DNA of 52,457 nt. Source: Clostridia bacterium. Its GTDB lineage: Bacteria > Bacillota > Clostridia > Oscillospirales > Acutalibacteraceae. The DNA lies in contig JAFURT010000030.1 of assembly GCA_017471765.1 (NCBI GenBank), positions 1-52,457 of the forward strand, in the 5' to 3' direction. The notes under the pieces were generated by a model that was not told the origin of the DNA, ran no database searches, and was given only the letters and a program-made list of their open reading frames with translations. A program made the position numbers and the translations under genes. Shown here piece after piece: positions 17,816 through 25,914 of the stretch. Position 1 is the stretch's first letter. The number at the start of each line of letters is the position of its first letter.

Positions 17816-20120
17816 ATTCCTCCACCTGTACCAGTCGCAGAGCCACCACGGTAATATCGTCCCGGTGCTCCGGCTGGAGGGCGGCGGCCAGCGCCATCAC
17901 CTCATTGGCCAGCGTCTGCATATCCCCCTCCTCCGGGTAGTCCCGGAGCAGTTCCTCCACCGGGGCGACGCCCCCGGCGATGGCTCCGTCGCTCAGCAGT
18001 AACAGCACATCCCCCTGGGTCAGCCGGTCGTGGCTGTGCTCGAAACGAATGTCCCGCAAAATCCCGATGGGCAAGGAACTGCGCTCCAGCCGGGACACCC
18101 GGCCATCGCACCGCAACAGAGACACCGCCGCCCCGGCCTTGTAGCTGTCCAGCCGGCCGGTGTGGGTGTCGATGACCGCCACATCCAGCGTGGCTAAGGT
18201 TTCCTCCCGGCTTTTCACCAGCAGGGCGGCGTTCACCGTCTGCAGAATGCCGGCCGGGCTGTACCCGGCCTGCCACAGCCGGGAGGTAATGCCCACCGCC
18301 ATGGCGCTGTCCACCGCCGCCCGGCCACCGGCACCCATGCCATCGCTGAGGACCGCCAACAGGCCCCCCTCCAGCGGCACCACATCGGCGGTGTCGCCAC
18401 ACAGCTTCTCGTTCTCGCTTCGCATCTGAGCCAACCCCCACTCCACCCGGTATCGGGGCGGCTCGGTGAGGGTAACCCGCAGGTGTTCTCCCCACTCCGC
18501 CACGGCAGGCGGTGCAAAACGGCGGCCGCACACCTGCTCCAGCCGCTGTAACCACCGGCCGGAGGAGGGCGGCTCACTGCCATCGGCGGTGAGAATATCC
18601 ACCGTCAGCCGGTTGCCCCCGTCCCGGGTGCACAGCGCATCCCGGACGGTCATACCGTGGTCCTCACACACCGCCAGCACCTGCCCTGACAGCTCCATAT
18701 CCACCTGGCCGGGATCTTCCAGCCGGGCGGCTAGGCTGTGCAACAGCTCCCCGGTGCCGGCGAACTGGTCCTCCACCGCCTGCTGTAATTCCTGCAGCCG
18801 TTGCCACGCCCCTTCCCGGGCGATATGCTGGGCGTAGCCGTGGCTGATATGCTCTGTCAGCCTGTCGGGACGGCGGCAGTTGGTGGCCGGGTAGCCGGTC
18901 AGCTGCTCCGGCGTCACCGCCCCTTGCTGGCGAAGCAGGGGGGTGAGCGCCTCCAGCGCCCCCCGCATCTCCTCTGCATGCTGGCCCCAACACACCCCTT
19001 GCAGAGGGCAGGCGCCACACACCGCCTCATAGGTGTCCCGGTAGAGGGCGTGCACATCCGGGGCGGCACTTTTGGCCAGCCGCCGGGAAACCGCCGCCAC
19101 CGACCGGGACACCTCCTCCAACGCCGCCGAAGCCACCTGCAGGCGCATGGTCATCATCCGACGCACCCCCTCCACCGCCGGCAGGTCTCGGCTACGGATA
19201 AACAGACGGCTCAGCCGCCGGTCGGCCTCCCGGGGGAGAAGCACAAACAGCACCCCGGCGGCAAAAATCTCGTATAAGTAAAACAGCGTCCGGTCATCCG
19301 CCTCCCCCAGCGTCACCACCCCGGCGGTCAGCAGGAACAGCGCCGCCTCCGCCAACCGCCCGAACCGGGAAAACACCCCGGCCATCATGCCGCCGAAGGC
19401 CAGGGTAATGGCCAGCGTAGTCTGCCCCGGCACCATCAGCGCCATGGCGCCGCCCAGGATAATCCCGGCCAGGCTACCCCCGGCCTCCCGGCCGGAACGG
19501 GCCAAAATCAGAATTAGAAACGCCGCCACCACCCGACCGGGAGCAAAGCCCTCTACCGTCAGGGTGGAGGCCGCCATCACCCCCACCGCCCCGGTGAAGA
19601 TGACAGCCGTCTGCTGGCCGGGGGTCATGTCTCCGGCACCGCCCCGTCGCCAGCCCTCTGCCGTGCGAGAGGCGGCGGCGAAAAACAGGGCACTGCCGGC
19701 GGCCACACCGCTTTCTGCCAAAATCAGCAACCCCCGGAATATATCCAGCCCTGTCTGCCCCAACATCACAAATCCGGTCAGGGCGGTGGCCACAAACCCC
19801 AGCAAGGGTGGCACAAAGGGGCGCGCTTTCAACTCCGGCAGGGCAGACAGCACCCACCGGATGCCCCCCACCATCGCCACCGTGGCCACATACCGTAGCG
19901 GCAACAGCACCGGCTGGGCCAGCAGATAGCCCACTGCCAGGCACAAAAGGGCAGGCAAGCCCCCTACCTGGGCCGCGGCCAGGCCGATGCCGAAGGGGGC
20001 CAGCTCCCCATATAAGGTTGCCCGTGGCACCAACAGCCCCAGCACACACCACAGCAGGGTCAGCGTGCCACTGCGGGTGTGGGCTTGTCCGTTGGGAATG
20101 GCGGCGGTGGTGGTTTTCAT
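17814..20120 (-). CDS. spoIIE: Stage II sporulation protein E (serine phosphatase)
   Basis: SpoIIE is the membrane-bound PP2C-type phosphatase that dephosphorylates SpoIIAA at the asymmetric septum and so activates sigma F in the forespore. The 768-residue protein has a multi-helix N-terminal membrane region (residues about 20-300, roughly ten hydrophobic segments), a central oligomerisation/FtsZ-interaction region, and a C-terminal phosphatase domain (about 560-768). The latter carries the PP2C metal motifs LSDGMGAGGRA (about residue 603), LLLSDGA near 715 and HRDDITVVAL at the end. A GGGATGACC stretch precedes the ATG, and a TATACT hexamer lies just upstream. It shows that the organism belongs to a sporulating lineage. 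Confidence 0.93.
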   Translation of the reverse strand: MKTTTAAIPNGQAHTRSGTLTLLWCVLGLLVPRATLYGELAPFGIGLAAAQVGGLPALLCLAVGYLLAQPVLLPLRYVATVAMVGGIRWVLSALPELKARPFVPPLLGFVATALTGFVMLGQTGLDIFRGLLILAESGVAAGSALFFAAASRTAEGWRRGGAGDMTPGQQTAVIFTGAVGVMAASTLTVEGFAPGRVVAAFLILILARSGREAGGSLAGIILGGAMALMVPGQTTLAITLAFGGMMAGVFSRFGRLAEAALFLLTAGVVTLGEADDRTLFYLYEIFAAGVLFVLLPREADRRLSRLFIRSRDLPAVEGVRRMMTMRLQVASAALEEVSRSVAAVSRRLAKSAAPDVHALYRDTYEAVCGACPLQGVCWGQHAEEMRGALEALTPLLRQQGAVTPEQLTGYPATNCRRPDRLTEHISHGYAQHIAREGAWQRLQELQQAVEDQFAGTGELLHSLAARLEDPGQVDMELSGQVLAVCEDHGMTVRDALCTRDGGNRLTVDILTADGSEPPSSGRWLQRLEQVCGRRFAPPAVAEWGEHLRVTLTEPPRYRVEWGLAQMRSENEKLCGDTADVVPLEGGLLAVLSDGMGAGGRAAVDSAMAVGITSRLWQAGYSPAGILQTVNAALLVKSREETLATLDVAVIDTHTGRLDSYKAGAAVSLLRCDGRVSRLERSSLPIGILRDIRFEHSHDRLTQGDVLLLLSDGAIAGGVAPVEELLRDYPEEGDMQTLANEVMALAAALQPEHRDDITVVALRLVQVEE

Positions 20121-20293
20121 GGCAGGTCATCCCTTTCCTCGTTCTCCCTCCAGTATAGGACAAGCCCGGGGCGAAACCTGTCACATCCCCACCGGGAAAA
20201 CCGGGGGTTTCCGGCGGAATAGCCCACATCCTCCCGACCGGGCTATTTCCCGTCATTTCCCTCCCGGCCAGCTTCCGTTTTTTTGTTTTTCCG

Positions 20294-20322
20294 TTGCTTT
20301 TTCTCACTATCTATGGTATGAT
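20294..20322 (+). promoter_or_regulatory. Promoter of the alpha/beta hydrolase gene
   Basis: TTGCTT at 20294-20299, a 17-bp spacer and TATGAT at 20317-20322, 35 bp before the ATG. Confidence 0.6.
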
Positions 20323-20357
20323 GGCAACAGAAACGGTACAAACAGGAGGTCTTTTTC

Positions 20358-21140
20358 ATGCTACCTGCAGGAGTCACCGATTTTTTCGTCACCAAATATT
20401 ACGATTCCGGGATGGATCAGCTTAATTTTAAGTACAACGGCCGGGACAGCGTCATCATCGTCCCCAAGCATCCTCTGCCGGGCAACCCCTGGGTGTGGCG
20501 GGCCGAGTTTTTCGACGCCTTCCCGGCGGTGGACGTGGCGCTGGCCGAACAGGGCTGGCACATTGGCTACCACATGGTCAGCAACCTGTACGGTTGTCAG
20601 GCGTCCATCGAGTATCTCCGGGATTTTCAGGACATGGTGGAACGGGAGTACCACCTCCACCGTCAGCCGGTGATGCTGGGCTTCAGCCGGGGCGGCCTGT
20701 ATGCGGTGAACTACGCCGCCGCCTATCCCTCCCGCATCGGAGGGCTGTATCTGGATGCGCCGGCGCTGGACATCCGTAGCTGGCCCGGCGGCCTTGGCGC
20801 CGGCACCGGGGATGAACGGTGCTGGAAGGAGTGCATGGCCCTGTACGGGCTGACGGAGCATTCCGCCCCCGGCTTTGCCCAAAATCCGCTGGATCAGGCC
20901 GAACGTGTAGCCGCCGCCGGCATCCCCGTTGTGGCTGTGGCCGGGCTGGCCGATGATATTGTCCCCTACGAGGAAAACCTCAAGCTGTTCGCCTCCCGGT
21001 TCCGCAAGGCCGGCGGCCATATCCAGGTCTTTGGCAAGCCCGGTGTGGGGCATCATCCCCACTCGCTGACCGATCCCACCCCGGTGGTGGATTTTATCCG
21101 GCGGTATTGCGCCCCGGAGGAATTACGCCCCCGGGATTGA
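20358..21140 (+). CDS. Alpha/beta-fold hydrolase, likely esterase/peptidase-like
   Basis: A 260-residue cytoplasmic protein with the alpha/beta hydrolase triad in order: nucleophile serine in LGFSRGGLYAVNYAA (GxSxG form GFSRG, about residue 109), aspartate in GLADDIVPY (about 197) and histidine in GVGHHPHSL (about 231). It lacks a signal peptide. An AGGAGG site precedes the ATG. The substrate is not predictable; the family covers esterases, lipases and acyl peptidases. It is followed after 34 bp by lemA, possibly in one transcript. Confidence 0.85.
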   Translation: MLPAGVTDFFVTKYYDSGMDQLNFKYNGRDSVIIVPKHPLPGNPWVWRAEFFDAFPAVDVALAEQGWHIGYHMVSNLYGCQASIEYLRDFQDMVEREYHLHRQPVMLGFSRGGLYAVNYAAAYPSRIGGLYLDAPALDIRSWPGGLGAGTGDERCWKECMALYGLTEHSAPGFAQNPLDQAERVAAAGIPVVAVAGLADDIVPYEENLKLFASRFRKAGGHIQVFGKPGVGHHPHSLTDPTPVVDFIRRYCAPEELRPRD

Positions 21141-21174
21141 GATATACTATCCGTAAGAAAGGCAGGAAATCAAC

Positions 21175-21741
21175 ATGAAAAAATCGTGGATCATTCTTAT
21201 TGCTGTTATCGCCGTGGTGGGCATCCTCATCGGCTCTTTTGTGGGTACCTATAACGGGCTGGTGGAGCTGGAGGCCAATGTAGAGGGCAAGCAGGCGGAG
21301 ATTCAGACCCAGCTCCAACGCCGTGCTGACCTGATTCCCAACTTTGTGGCCACGGTCAAGGGCTATTCCGACTATGAGCAGTCCACCCTGCAAGCGGTCA
21401 CCGAGGCGAGAGCCGCTGTGGCCGCCGCCGACACCCCCGAGGAACAGGCGGGCGCCAGCGCCCAGCTGGACAGCGCCATTGATATTTGGGTCAATGCGGT
21501 GACGGAGGCCTATCCCGACCTGAAGGCCAACACCCAGTATATCGCCCTGCAGGACGAGCTGGCCGGCACGGAAAACCGCATCGCCACCGCCCGGCGGGAC
21601 TACAACGAGGCGGTAACCGACTACAACAAGAGCATCCGCAAATTTCCCCGGAGCCTGTTGGCCGGGATGTTCGGGTTTGAGAGAGCAGAGCTGTTCGAGG
21701 CGGACGACGATGCCCAGCATGTGCCGGAAGTGAGCTTTTAA
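21175..21741 (+). CDS. lemA: LemA family protein
   Basis: This 188-residue protein has one N-terminal membrane helix (residues about 4-24) and a long helical domain with the LemA signature LVELEANVEGKQAEIQTQLQRRADLIPNFVATVKGYSDYE (about 30-70). The C-terminus carries NKSIRKFPRSLLAGMFGFE, as is typical. LemA proteins are membrane-anchored helical bundles of unclear role and often neighbour TPM-domain proteins, exactly as here: the TPM gene starts 3 bp downstream. Confidence 0.93.
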   Translation: MKKSWIILIAVIAVVGILIGSFVGTYNGLVELEANVEGKQAEIQTQLQRRADLIPNFVATVKGYSDYEQSTLQAVTEARAAVAAADTPEEQAGASAQLDSAIDIWVNAVTEAYPDLKANTQYIALQDELAGTENRIATARRDYNEAVTDYNKSIRKFPRSLLAGMFGFERAELFEADDDAQHVPEVSF

Positions 21742-21744
21742 CCT

Positions 21745-22533
21745 ATGAATAAGACAAAATTAGCCGGGTTTCTTTCGGTGACCTTTGCCGTGCTGCTGGT
21801 GTTGGTCATCGGCGGCAACCTGCTGGGCGGCTGTGCCGAAGCGGAACCTTTGCCCACCGCTACCGACCGGTTTTTTATCAACGATTTTGCAGAGATTATG
21901 GCCGACACCGACGAGCAAGCGGTGTATGAGGCCGGTGCGGCCCTGCAGAATGCCACCACCGCCCAGGTGGTGCTGGTCACGGTGGAGAACACCGGCGACC
22001 GGGATTTGGAGGACTATTCCCTGACCCTGGCTCGGGAATGGGGCATCGGCCAGGATGAAGGAGACAACGGTATTCTGCTGTTGTTCACCGTAAACGGCCC
22101 TCACTCCCGTATCGAGGTAGGCTACGGCCTGGAGGGAGCGATGCCTGACTCCAAGGCCGGGCGCATCCTGGACACCTATCTGGTGCCGGCTTATGGGGAC
22201 GAGGCCGCCTGGTCGGCCAGCCTGCTGAATACCTACACCGCCATAGTGAATGCGGTGTATGGGGAATACGGCATGACCGACAGCCAGCTCCCTCTGGAAA
22301 CACCGGAGGAAGCGTATGAGGAGCTGACCGGCGGCGATATGCTGATTATGTTGCTGATTATCCTGGTGGTGCTGGCTTTTGTGTTTATCGGTATGCACCG
22401 GGGCGGCGCTCACGTATACGGCGGCGGTGGCTTCCACGGTGGATTCAGCGGCCATAGCGGTGGCGGATTCCGTGGTGGAGGCGGTTTCCGAGGCGGCGGT
22501 GGCGGCTTCGGCGGCGGCGGTGCCTCCCGCTGA
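21745..22533 (+). CDS. TPM-domain (YgcG-type) membrane protein with Gly-rich tail
   Basis: A 262-residue envelope protein. An N-terminal hydrophobic segment with a lipobox-like LLGGC (about residues 26-30) leads into an extracytoplasmic TPM domain (DRFFINDFAEIMADTDEQAV ... REWGIGQDEGDNGILLLF ... GYGLEGAMPDSKAGRIL, about 40-160). A second membrane helix follows (about 198-215) and a low-complexity tail of GGGF/GGFSGHSGGGF repeats ends in GASR. Such proteins always travel with LemA and may help repair or assembly of membrane complexes. The tail's GGC-rich DNA is prone to slippage. Confidence 0.9.
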   Translation: MNKTKLAGFLSVTFAVLLVLVIGGNLLGGCAEAEPLPTATDRFFINDFAEIMADTDEQAVYEAGAALQNATTAQVVLVTVENTGDRDLEDYSLTLAREWGIGQDEGDNGILLLFTVNGPHSRIEVGYGLEGAMPDSKAGRILDTYLVPAYGDEAAWSASLLNTYTAIVNAVYGEYGMTDSQLPLETPEEAYEELTGGDMLIMLLIILVVLAFVFIGMHRGGAHVYGGGGFHGGFSGHSGGGFRGGGGFRGGGGGFGGGGASR

Positions 22534-22553
22534 CCCACCTTTTTTGCTGACAC

Positions 22554-22585
22554 AAAAACAGGAGGGCGTTGCCCTCCTGTTTTTC
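22554..22585. terminator. Terminator between the TPM gene and the 61-aa ORF
   Basis: AAAAACAGGAGGGC, a 3-nt loop and GCCCTCCTGTTTTT; the A/T flanks allow function on both strands. It serves the convergent TPM and 61-aa genes. Confidence 0.9.
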
Positions 22586-22588
22586 CAC

Positions 22589-22774
22589 TTACAGGTCATC
22601 TGCATCCTGCACCGGCACGCCGCCATCGGCCGGACGGCCGGTATAGCTGCCCAGCGGGTCGGTAAAGCTCCCCACCGGGGGGTTCACCATCTCACCGGCG
22701 GCGATAATCGGCTCCACAATGCCGGGGCGCTCCGGCAGGGGCAGTTTTTCCGGCTGTTTCGGGTCTTTTTTCAT
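22589..22774 (-). CDS. Small proline-rich protein, 61 aa, function unknown
   Basis: A 61-residue soluble protein beginning MKKDPKQPEKLPLPERPG, with a middle of GEMVNPPVGSFTDPLGSYTG and an acidic end (DADDL). The ATG at 22774 follows an AAGGAGGG site; a longer frame upstream has no comparable site. It has no membrane segment, is predicted disordered, and ends at a strong bidirectional terminator. I recall similar short PPVGSFTDPLGSYTG proteins as hypothetical proteins of Clostridia, but no function is known to me. Confidence 0.75.
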   Translation of the reverse strand: MKKDPKQPEKLPLPERPGIVEPIIAAGEMVNPPVGSFTDPLGSYTGRPADGGVPVQDADDL

Positions 22775-22896
22775 AATGATTTCCCTCCTTTCGAGGGTAG
22801 TATGCCCCTTCGCCACAATTTGTTTACATTCCCACCGGGATTTATTCACGATTTTTGTATATACTCTGGATAGACTTTCCAACAGGAGGAGACGCT

Positions 22897-23319
22897 ATGT
22901 TACTGCGGTTGCGCAACACACTGATCCGCTTTATGGCCGGCCGGTACGGCATGGACAGCTTCGGCCGGTTTCTCATGGGGCTGTATCTGGGGCTATGGGT
23001 GCTGTCCCTGTTTTTCCCCCGGGGGCTGACGGAGTTTATCCTGTCTATGGCCACCACAGCGGTGCTGGTGGTGCTGGTCTGGCGGATGCTCTCCCGGAAC
23101 ATTCCCCGGCGACAGGCGGAAAACCAGTGGTTCCTGCGCTGGTGGTACCCCACCGCCGACTGGCTGCGGCGGCAAAAAGACCGCCTGCGGGACATCCGCC
23201 GGTGTCGCTATCGCCGGTGTCCTCATTGTAAGGCGTGGCTACGCCTGCCCATCAAGCGTGGCCGCCGCACCGTCACCTGTGCCCGGTGTCGCACCCTCTT
23301 TAAGGCTTTCTTTTTGTGA
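22897..23319 (+). CDS. Membrane protein with C-terminal zinc ribbon, function unknown
   Basis: This 140-residue protein has two membrane helices in its N-terminal half (MGLYLGLWVLSLFF and TEFILSMATTAVLVVLVWRML), a strongly basic linker rich in Arg, and a C-terminal zinc ribbon with two CxxC knuckles (CPHC at about residue 107 and CARC at about 128). The ATG at 22897 has AGGAGGA 6 nt upstream; an in-frame ATG at 22855 has none. The basic cytoplasmic zinc ribbon may bind nucleic acid or protein. It is a clostridial-type conserved hypothetical. A hairpin follows 36 bp downstream. Confidence 0.8.
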   Translation: MLLRLRNTLIRFMAGRYGMDSFGRFLMGLYLGLWVLSLFFPRGLTEFILSMATTAVLVVLVWRMLSRNIPRRQAENQWFLRWWYPTADWLRRQKDRLRDIRRCRYRRCPHCKAWLRLPIKRGRRTVTCARCRTLFKAFFL

Positions 23320-23355
23320 TACTGCACGTAAAATATATACGTTTCTATACAAACG

Positions 23356-23389
23356 GTAAACCCCTCGTCCGGTTGGACGAGGGGTTTAC
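23356..23389. terminator. Perfect 15-bp hairpin between convergent genes
   Basis: GTAAACCCCTCGTCC, loop GGTT, GGACGAGGGGTTTAC. It lies between the zinc-ribbon gene and the end of the isomerase/epimerase operon; the T tract is weak, but the stem is long. Confidence 0.75.
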
Positions 23390-23407
23390 ACGATTTATAC
23401 AGTTTAC

Positions 23408-24295
23408 TTACGCCATGCCGTGCTTACATAGCATTTCCTTCTCGAAATTGAGCAGATAGGCCGCCTCGGCATCGATAGCCGCCTCGGAGGTATCCGCAAT
23501 CAGGTCGCGGAACACGTGAATGTCACGGCCTACCTCGCCGCCCTGCATGATGAAGGGCTCAGACACAATGCGGCCTTTATAGCCGATGTCCGCCAAGGCG
23601 CCGAAGATCTCATCCCAATCCAGATGGCCACGGCCGGGTGCTGTACGGTTGTTCTCGCCCGTATGGAAGTTCTTGAGTTTGTCAGCACCAACCATGCGGA
23701 TGGCATCGCCAATATTGGTCTCCTCGATGTTCATGTGGTAGGTATCCAGCAACACGCCGATATTGGGGCTGTCGATACGGGCCACATAATCCAGTGCCTC
23801 GGCGGCCGTATTGATAATACAGGTCTCAAAGCGGTTGACCGCCTCCACACAGTAGGTAACACCGCACTCCTCAGCTACCTTGACGATCTCCTTCATGCTC
23901 TTGACCGACTGCTCCAGGTAAGGGGTCTTATCGTTCATGACCACGTTGGGACAGCCCCAGCCGGCATAGCTGACACCGGACAGCAGAGTGCCGCCGGCAA
24001 TATGCATCTTGCGGATGATGTCCTGCAGATACTTGACGCCACCCAGTCGCTGCGCCTCGTCCAGAGAGGACACGTCATAGGCAGGATCCAGACCCAGGCT
24101 GTAGGTCAGCTCAATGCCATTGGCGTCAGCGCACGCCTTCAGCTCACGGATGTGGTCATCCGTCATATCCAGCAGAGGCTGTGCCTGGAACTCCAGAATA
24201 TCATAGCCGATCTTGGCCACCTTCTCGATATACTTCTTGTGGTCGGCTGCCCAATTCTTCTCCCAGAAGTTCATGAAAATACCCAATTTGTTCAT
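23408..24295 (-). CDS. Ketose 3-epimerase (D-psicose/D-tagatose 3-epimerase family)
   Basis: A 295-residue TIM-barrel enzyme of the xylose-isomerase-like superfamily that inverts C3 of ketoses. The four metal/catalytic residues stand in family context: Glu in VEAVNRFE (about residue 150), Asp in LLDTYHMNIEE (about 183), His in NFHTGENNRTAPGRGHLDW (about 209) and Glu in SEPFIMQGG (about 243). Family members act on D-fructose, D-tagatose, L-ribulose and similar sugars. The ATG at 24295 lies 9 nt behind AAGGAG; a GTG at 24304 is too close. It is the second gene of an operon 31 bp behind the isomerase gene, so it probably takes that enzyme's ketose product. Confidence 0.88.
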   Translation of the reverse strand: MNKLGIFMNFWEKNWAADHKKYIEKVAKIGYDILEFQAQPLLDMTDDHIRELKACADANGIELTYSLGLDPAYDVSSLDEAQRLGGVKYLQDIIRKMHIAGGTLLSGVSYAGWGCPNVVMNDKTPYLEQSVKSMKEIVKVAEECGVTYCVEAVNRFETCIINTAAEALDYVARIDSPNIGVLLDTYHMNIEETNIGDAIRMVGADKLKNFHTGENNRTAPGRGHLDWDEIFGALADIGYKGRIVSEPFIMQGGEVGRDIHVFRDLIADTSEAAIDAEAAYLLNFEKEMLCKHGMA

Positions 24296-24326
24296 AGTGC
24301 ACACTCCTTATGTAAAAATTTGTTTC

Positions 24327-25718
24327 TTACAGCACATCGATCTGATACCCAAGGTAAGTTTGGAACGCCTCCCGGACGGACTCGCTCCAGTTCCCCTTGG
24401 TAATGGCCACATGGTGACGGTAGCCCTCGCGGCACATATACTCCAGCATCTTCTCGATGTTATCCTTCTTGAACACAACACCGCAGCCGAAGAAGCCCTC
24501 GCCCACAAAATCATCGGTCAGGTCACCCTCGGTGACAAAGGAACACATCTCACCATCCTCGGTCTTGAAGCTGCCCACCGTCACGTGACCCTTGGCGATG
24601 GTAGCCTTGTTGATGCCCACGCCGGAGCCCTCGCCAAAGGTCTTGCGGAACATCAGATGCTCCTCGATCTCACCCTTGCCCTCCAGCAGGGACTTGGGCA
24701 CCGGGCCGCAGTGGAAGAAAATGCAGCGATCATCGGCCTCACCAAAGTTGTTGTTCACATCCAGCAGCATCACCGGGCAGTCGGCGGCCAGATACAGAGC
24801 ACGCATCATGACGGCGTTGTTAATATCCAGCTCACAGGCCGCCGCAATACCACGCTCGTTGAGCTCACCCAACACAAGGCAGGGGGCAATACCGTAGGTA
24901 ATCTCCAGCTCGTTCCAACAACGGATCGCCACCGCCTGCAGGTCAAACTCAGCGATGAGGTCGTCCACCACCACGCCGAAGCGAGCAATGTTTTCCAGCT
25001 TTTCCGGCGCCCAGCAACCAAAATTCGCCAGTTCGGTATATACAGCCTTCTTCGCCTCGATGGCAGCAGCGTCTACCTTATCCATGCGGGCAAACACCTC
25101 GGACAAGTCGATAGTCTCCACATTTACTCGCTTGTTGGCCATGGCGATCTCATCACAGCGCACCGTCTTGAAGGCAGTGGTGCGGGCCCCGATGGCACCG
25201 ATGTTAAACTGCCGCATACCAGCCACTGTACGGCAGGTGCCGGCGAACAAACGCAGATCCTCTGCAAAGGAGGCAGACAGGGGGCTGACGGTGGTACGCT
25301 TGGTCAGGGTATAGGGGATCTTCAGCTGACGCAACACATTGCACATAGCGATCTTGCCGCACAGGGCGTCACGGCGATGGGCAAAATCCATCTTGTCTAT
25401 CTCGTCGGGATACGCCTGCACCAGCACCGGCACATTCACGTCCTTCAGAGCGGCAGAAGCACCGTTTTCGTCACCAAAATTGGGCAGACACATAACAATG
25501 CCCTGATACTCCCCCTCGTGCTCCTTCAGGAAAGCGGCATATTTCTGTCCCTCGGCCAAGGTTTCTACAGCACCGTAGCGGGTGAGGCTCTCCTCCATGC
25601 AGATGTAGCCGTAACCGGCGTCGGTGACCGCCTTGATCATCTCCTCACGGGCAGAAGCGATGACCTCGCCGGGGAAGAACCCACGGTTGGCAAAATACAA
25701 AGCGAATGTTGTTTTCAT
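24327..25718 (-). CDS. L-fucose/L-arabinose isomerase family protein
   Basis: This 463-residue protein resembles the fucose/arabinose isomerase superfamily, which converts aldoses to ketoses using Mn2+. It has the N-terminal Rossmann-like part (GIVMCLPNFGDENGASAALKDVNVPVLVQAYPDE), the ligand region CWNELEITYGIAPCLVLGELNERGIAAACELDI (about residues 265-298) where CELD replaces the common CEGD, LLDVNNNF (about 316) and FHCGPVPKSLL (about 332). The ATG at 25718 follows GGAGG. The promoter and operator lie just upstream. Its pairing with the 3-epimerase suggests an aldose to ketose to 3-epimer route. The true sugar is unknown; arabinose or fucose-like substrates fit the family. Confidence 0.82.
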   Translation of the reverse strand: MKTTFALYFANRGFFPGEVIASAREEMIKAVTDAGYGYICMEESLTRYGAVETLAEGQKYAAFLKEHEGEYQGIVMCLPNFGDENGASAALKDVNVPVLVQAYPDEIDKMDFAHRRDALCGKIAMCNVLRQLKIPYTLTKRTTVSPLSASFAEDLRLFAGTCRTVAGMRQFNIGAIGARTTAFKTVRCDEIAMANKRVNVETIDLSEVFARMDKVDAAAIEAKKAVYTELANFGCWAPEKLENIARFGVVVDDLIAEFDLQAVAIRCWNELEITYGIAPCLVLGELNERGIAAACELDINNAVMMRALYLAADCPVMLLDVNNNFGEADDRCIFFHCGPVPKSLLEGKGEIEEHLMFRKTFGEGSGVGINKATIAKGHVTVGSFKTEDGEMCSFVTEGDLTDDFVGEGFFGCGVVFKKDNIEKMLEYMCREGYRHHVAITKGNWSESVREAFQTYLGYQIDVL

Positions 25719-25777
25719 AATCAATACCTCCAAAATATCACGATTTTTCACTACAAAGTCAAACTGCAAGGAATTTT

Positions 25778-25795
25778 ACTTTATCGGTAATGTTC
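25778..25795. promoter_or_regulatory. Candidate LacI-family operator, isomerase operon
   Basis: ACTTTATCGGTAATGTTC holds the 14-mer TTATCGGTAATGTT (25781-25794), identical to the core of the palindrome at 51876-51893. It has the central CG typical of LacI-family sites. On the minus strand it begins right after the -10 hexamer, over the expected start point. Confidence 0.7.
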
Positions 25796-25801
25796 CCTTA
25801 C

Positions 25802-25830
25802 ATTATAGGCCATCCGGCCTGCAAAGTCAA
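25802..25830 (-). promoter_or_regulatory. Promoter of the isomerase/epimerase operon
   Basis: On the minus strand TTGACT (complement at 25825-25830), a 17-bp spacer and a perfect TATAAT (complement at 25802-25807). The operator-like motif follows immediately downstream. Confidence 0.8.
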
Positions 25831-25914
25831 GGTTTTGCGAAGGCGTTTGGGCTGGGGATACGTAAAAATCTGTTTCTCTTTTTTGGCCCTTTTGCCGAAA
25901 TTTTATTCCTCAAT

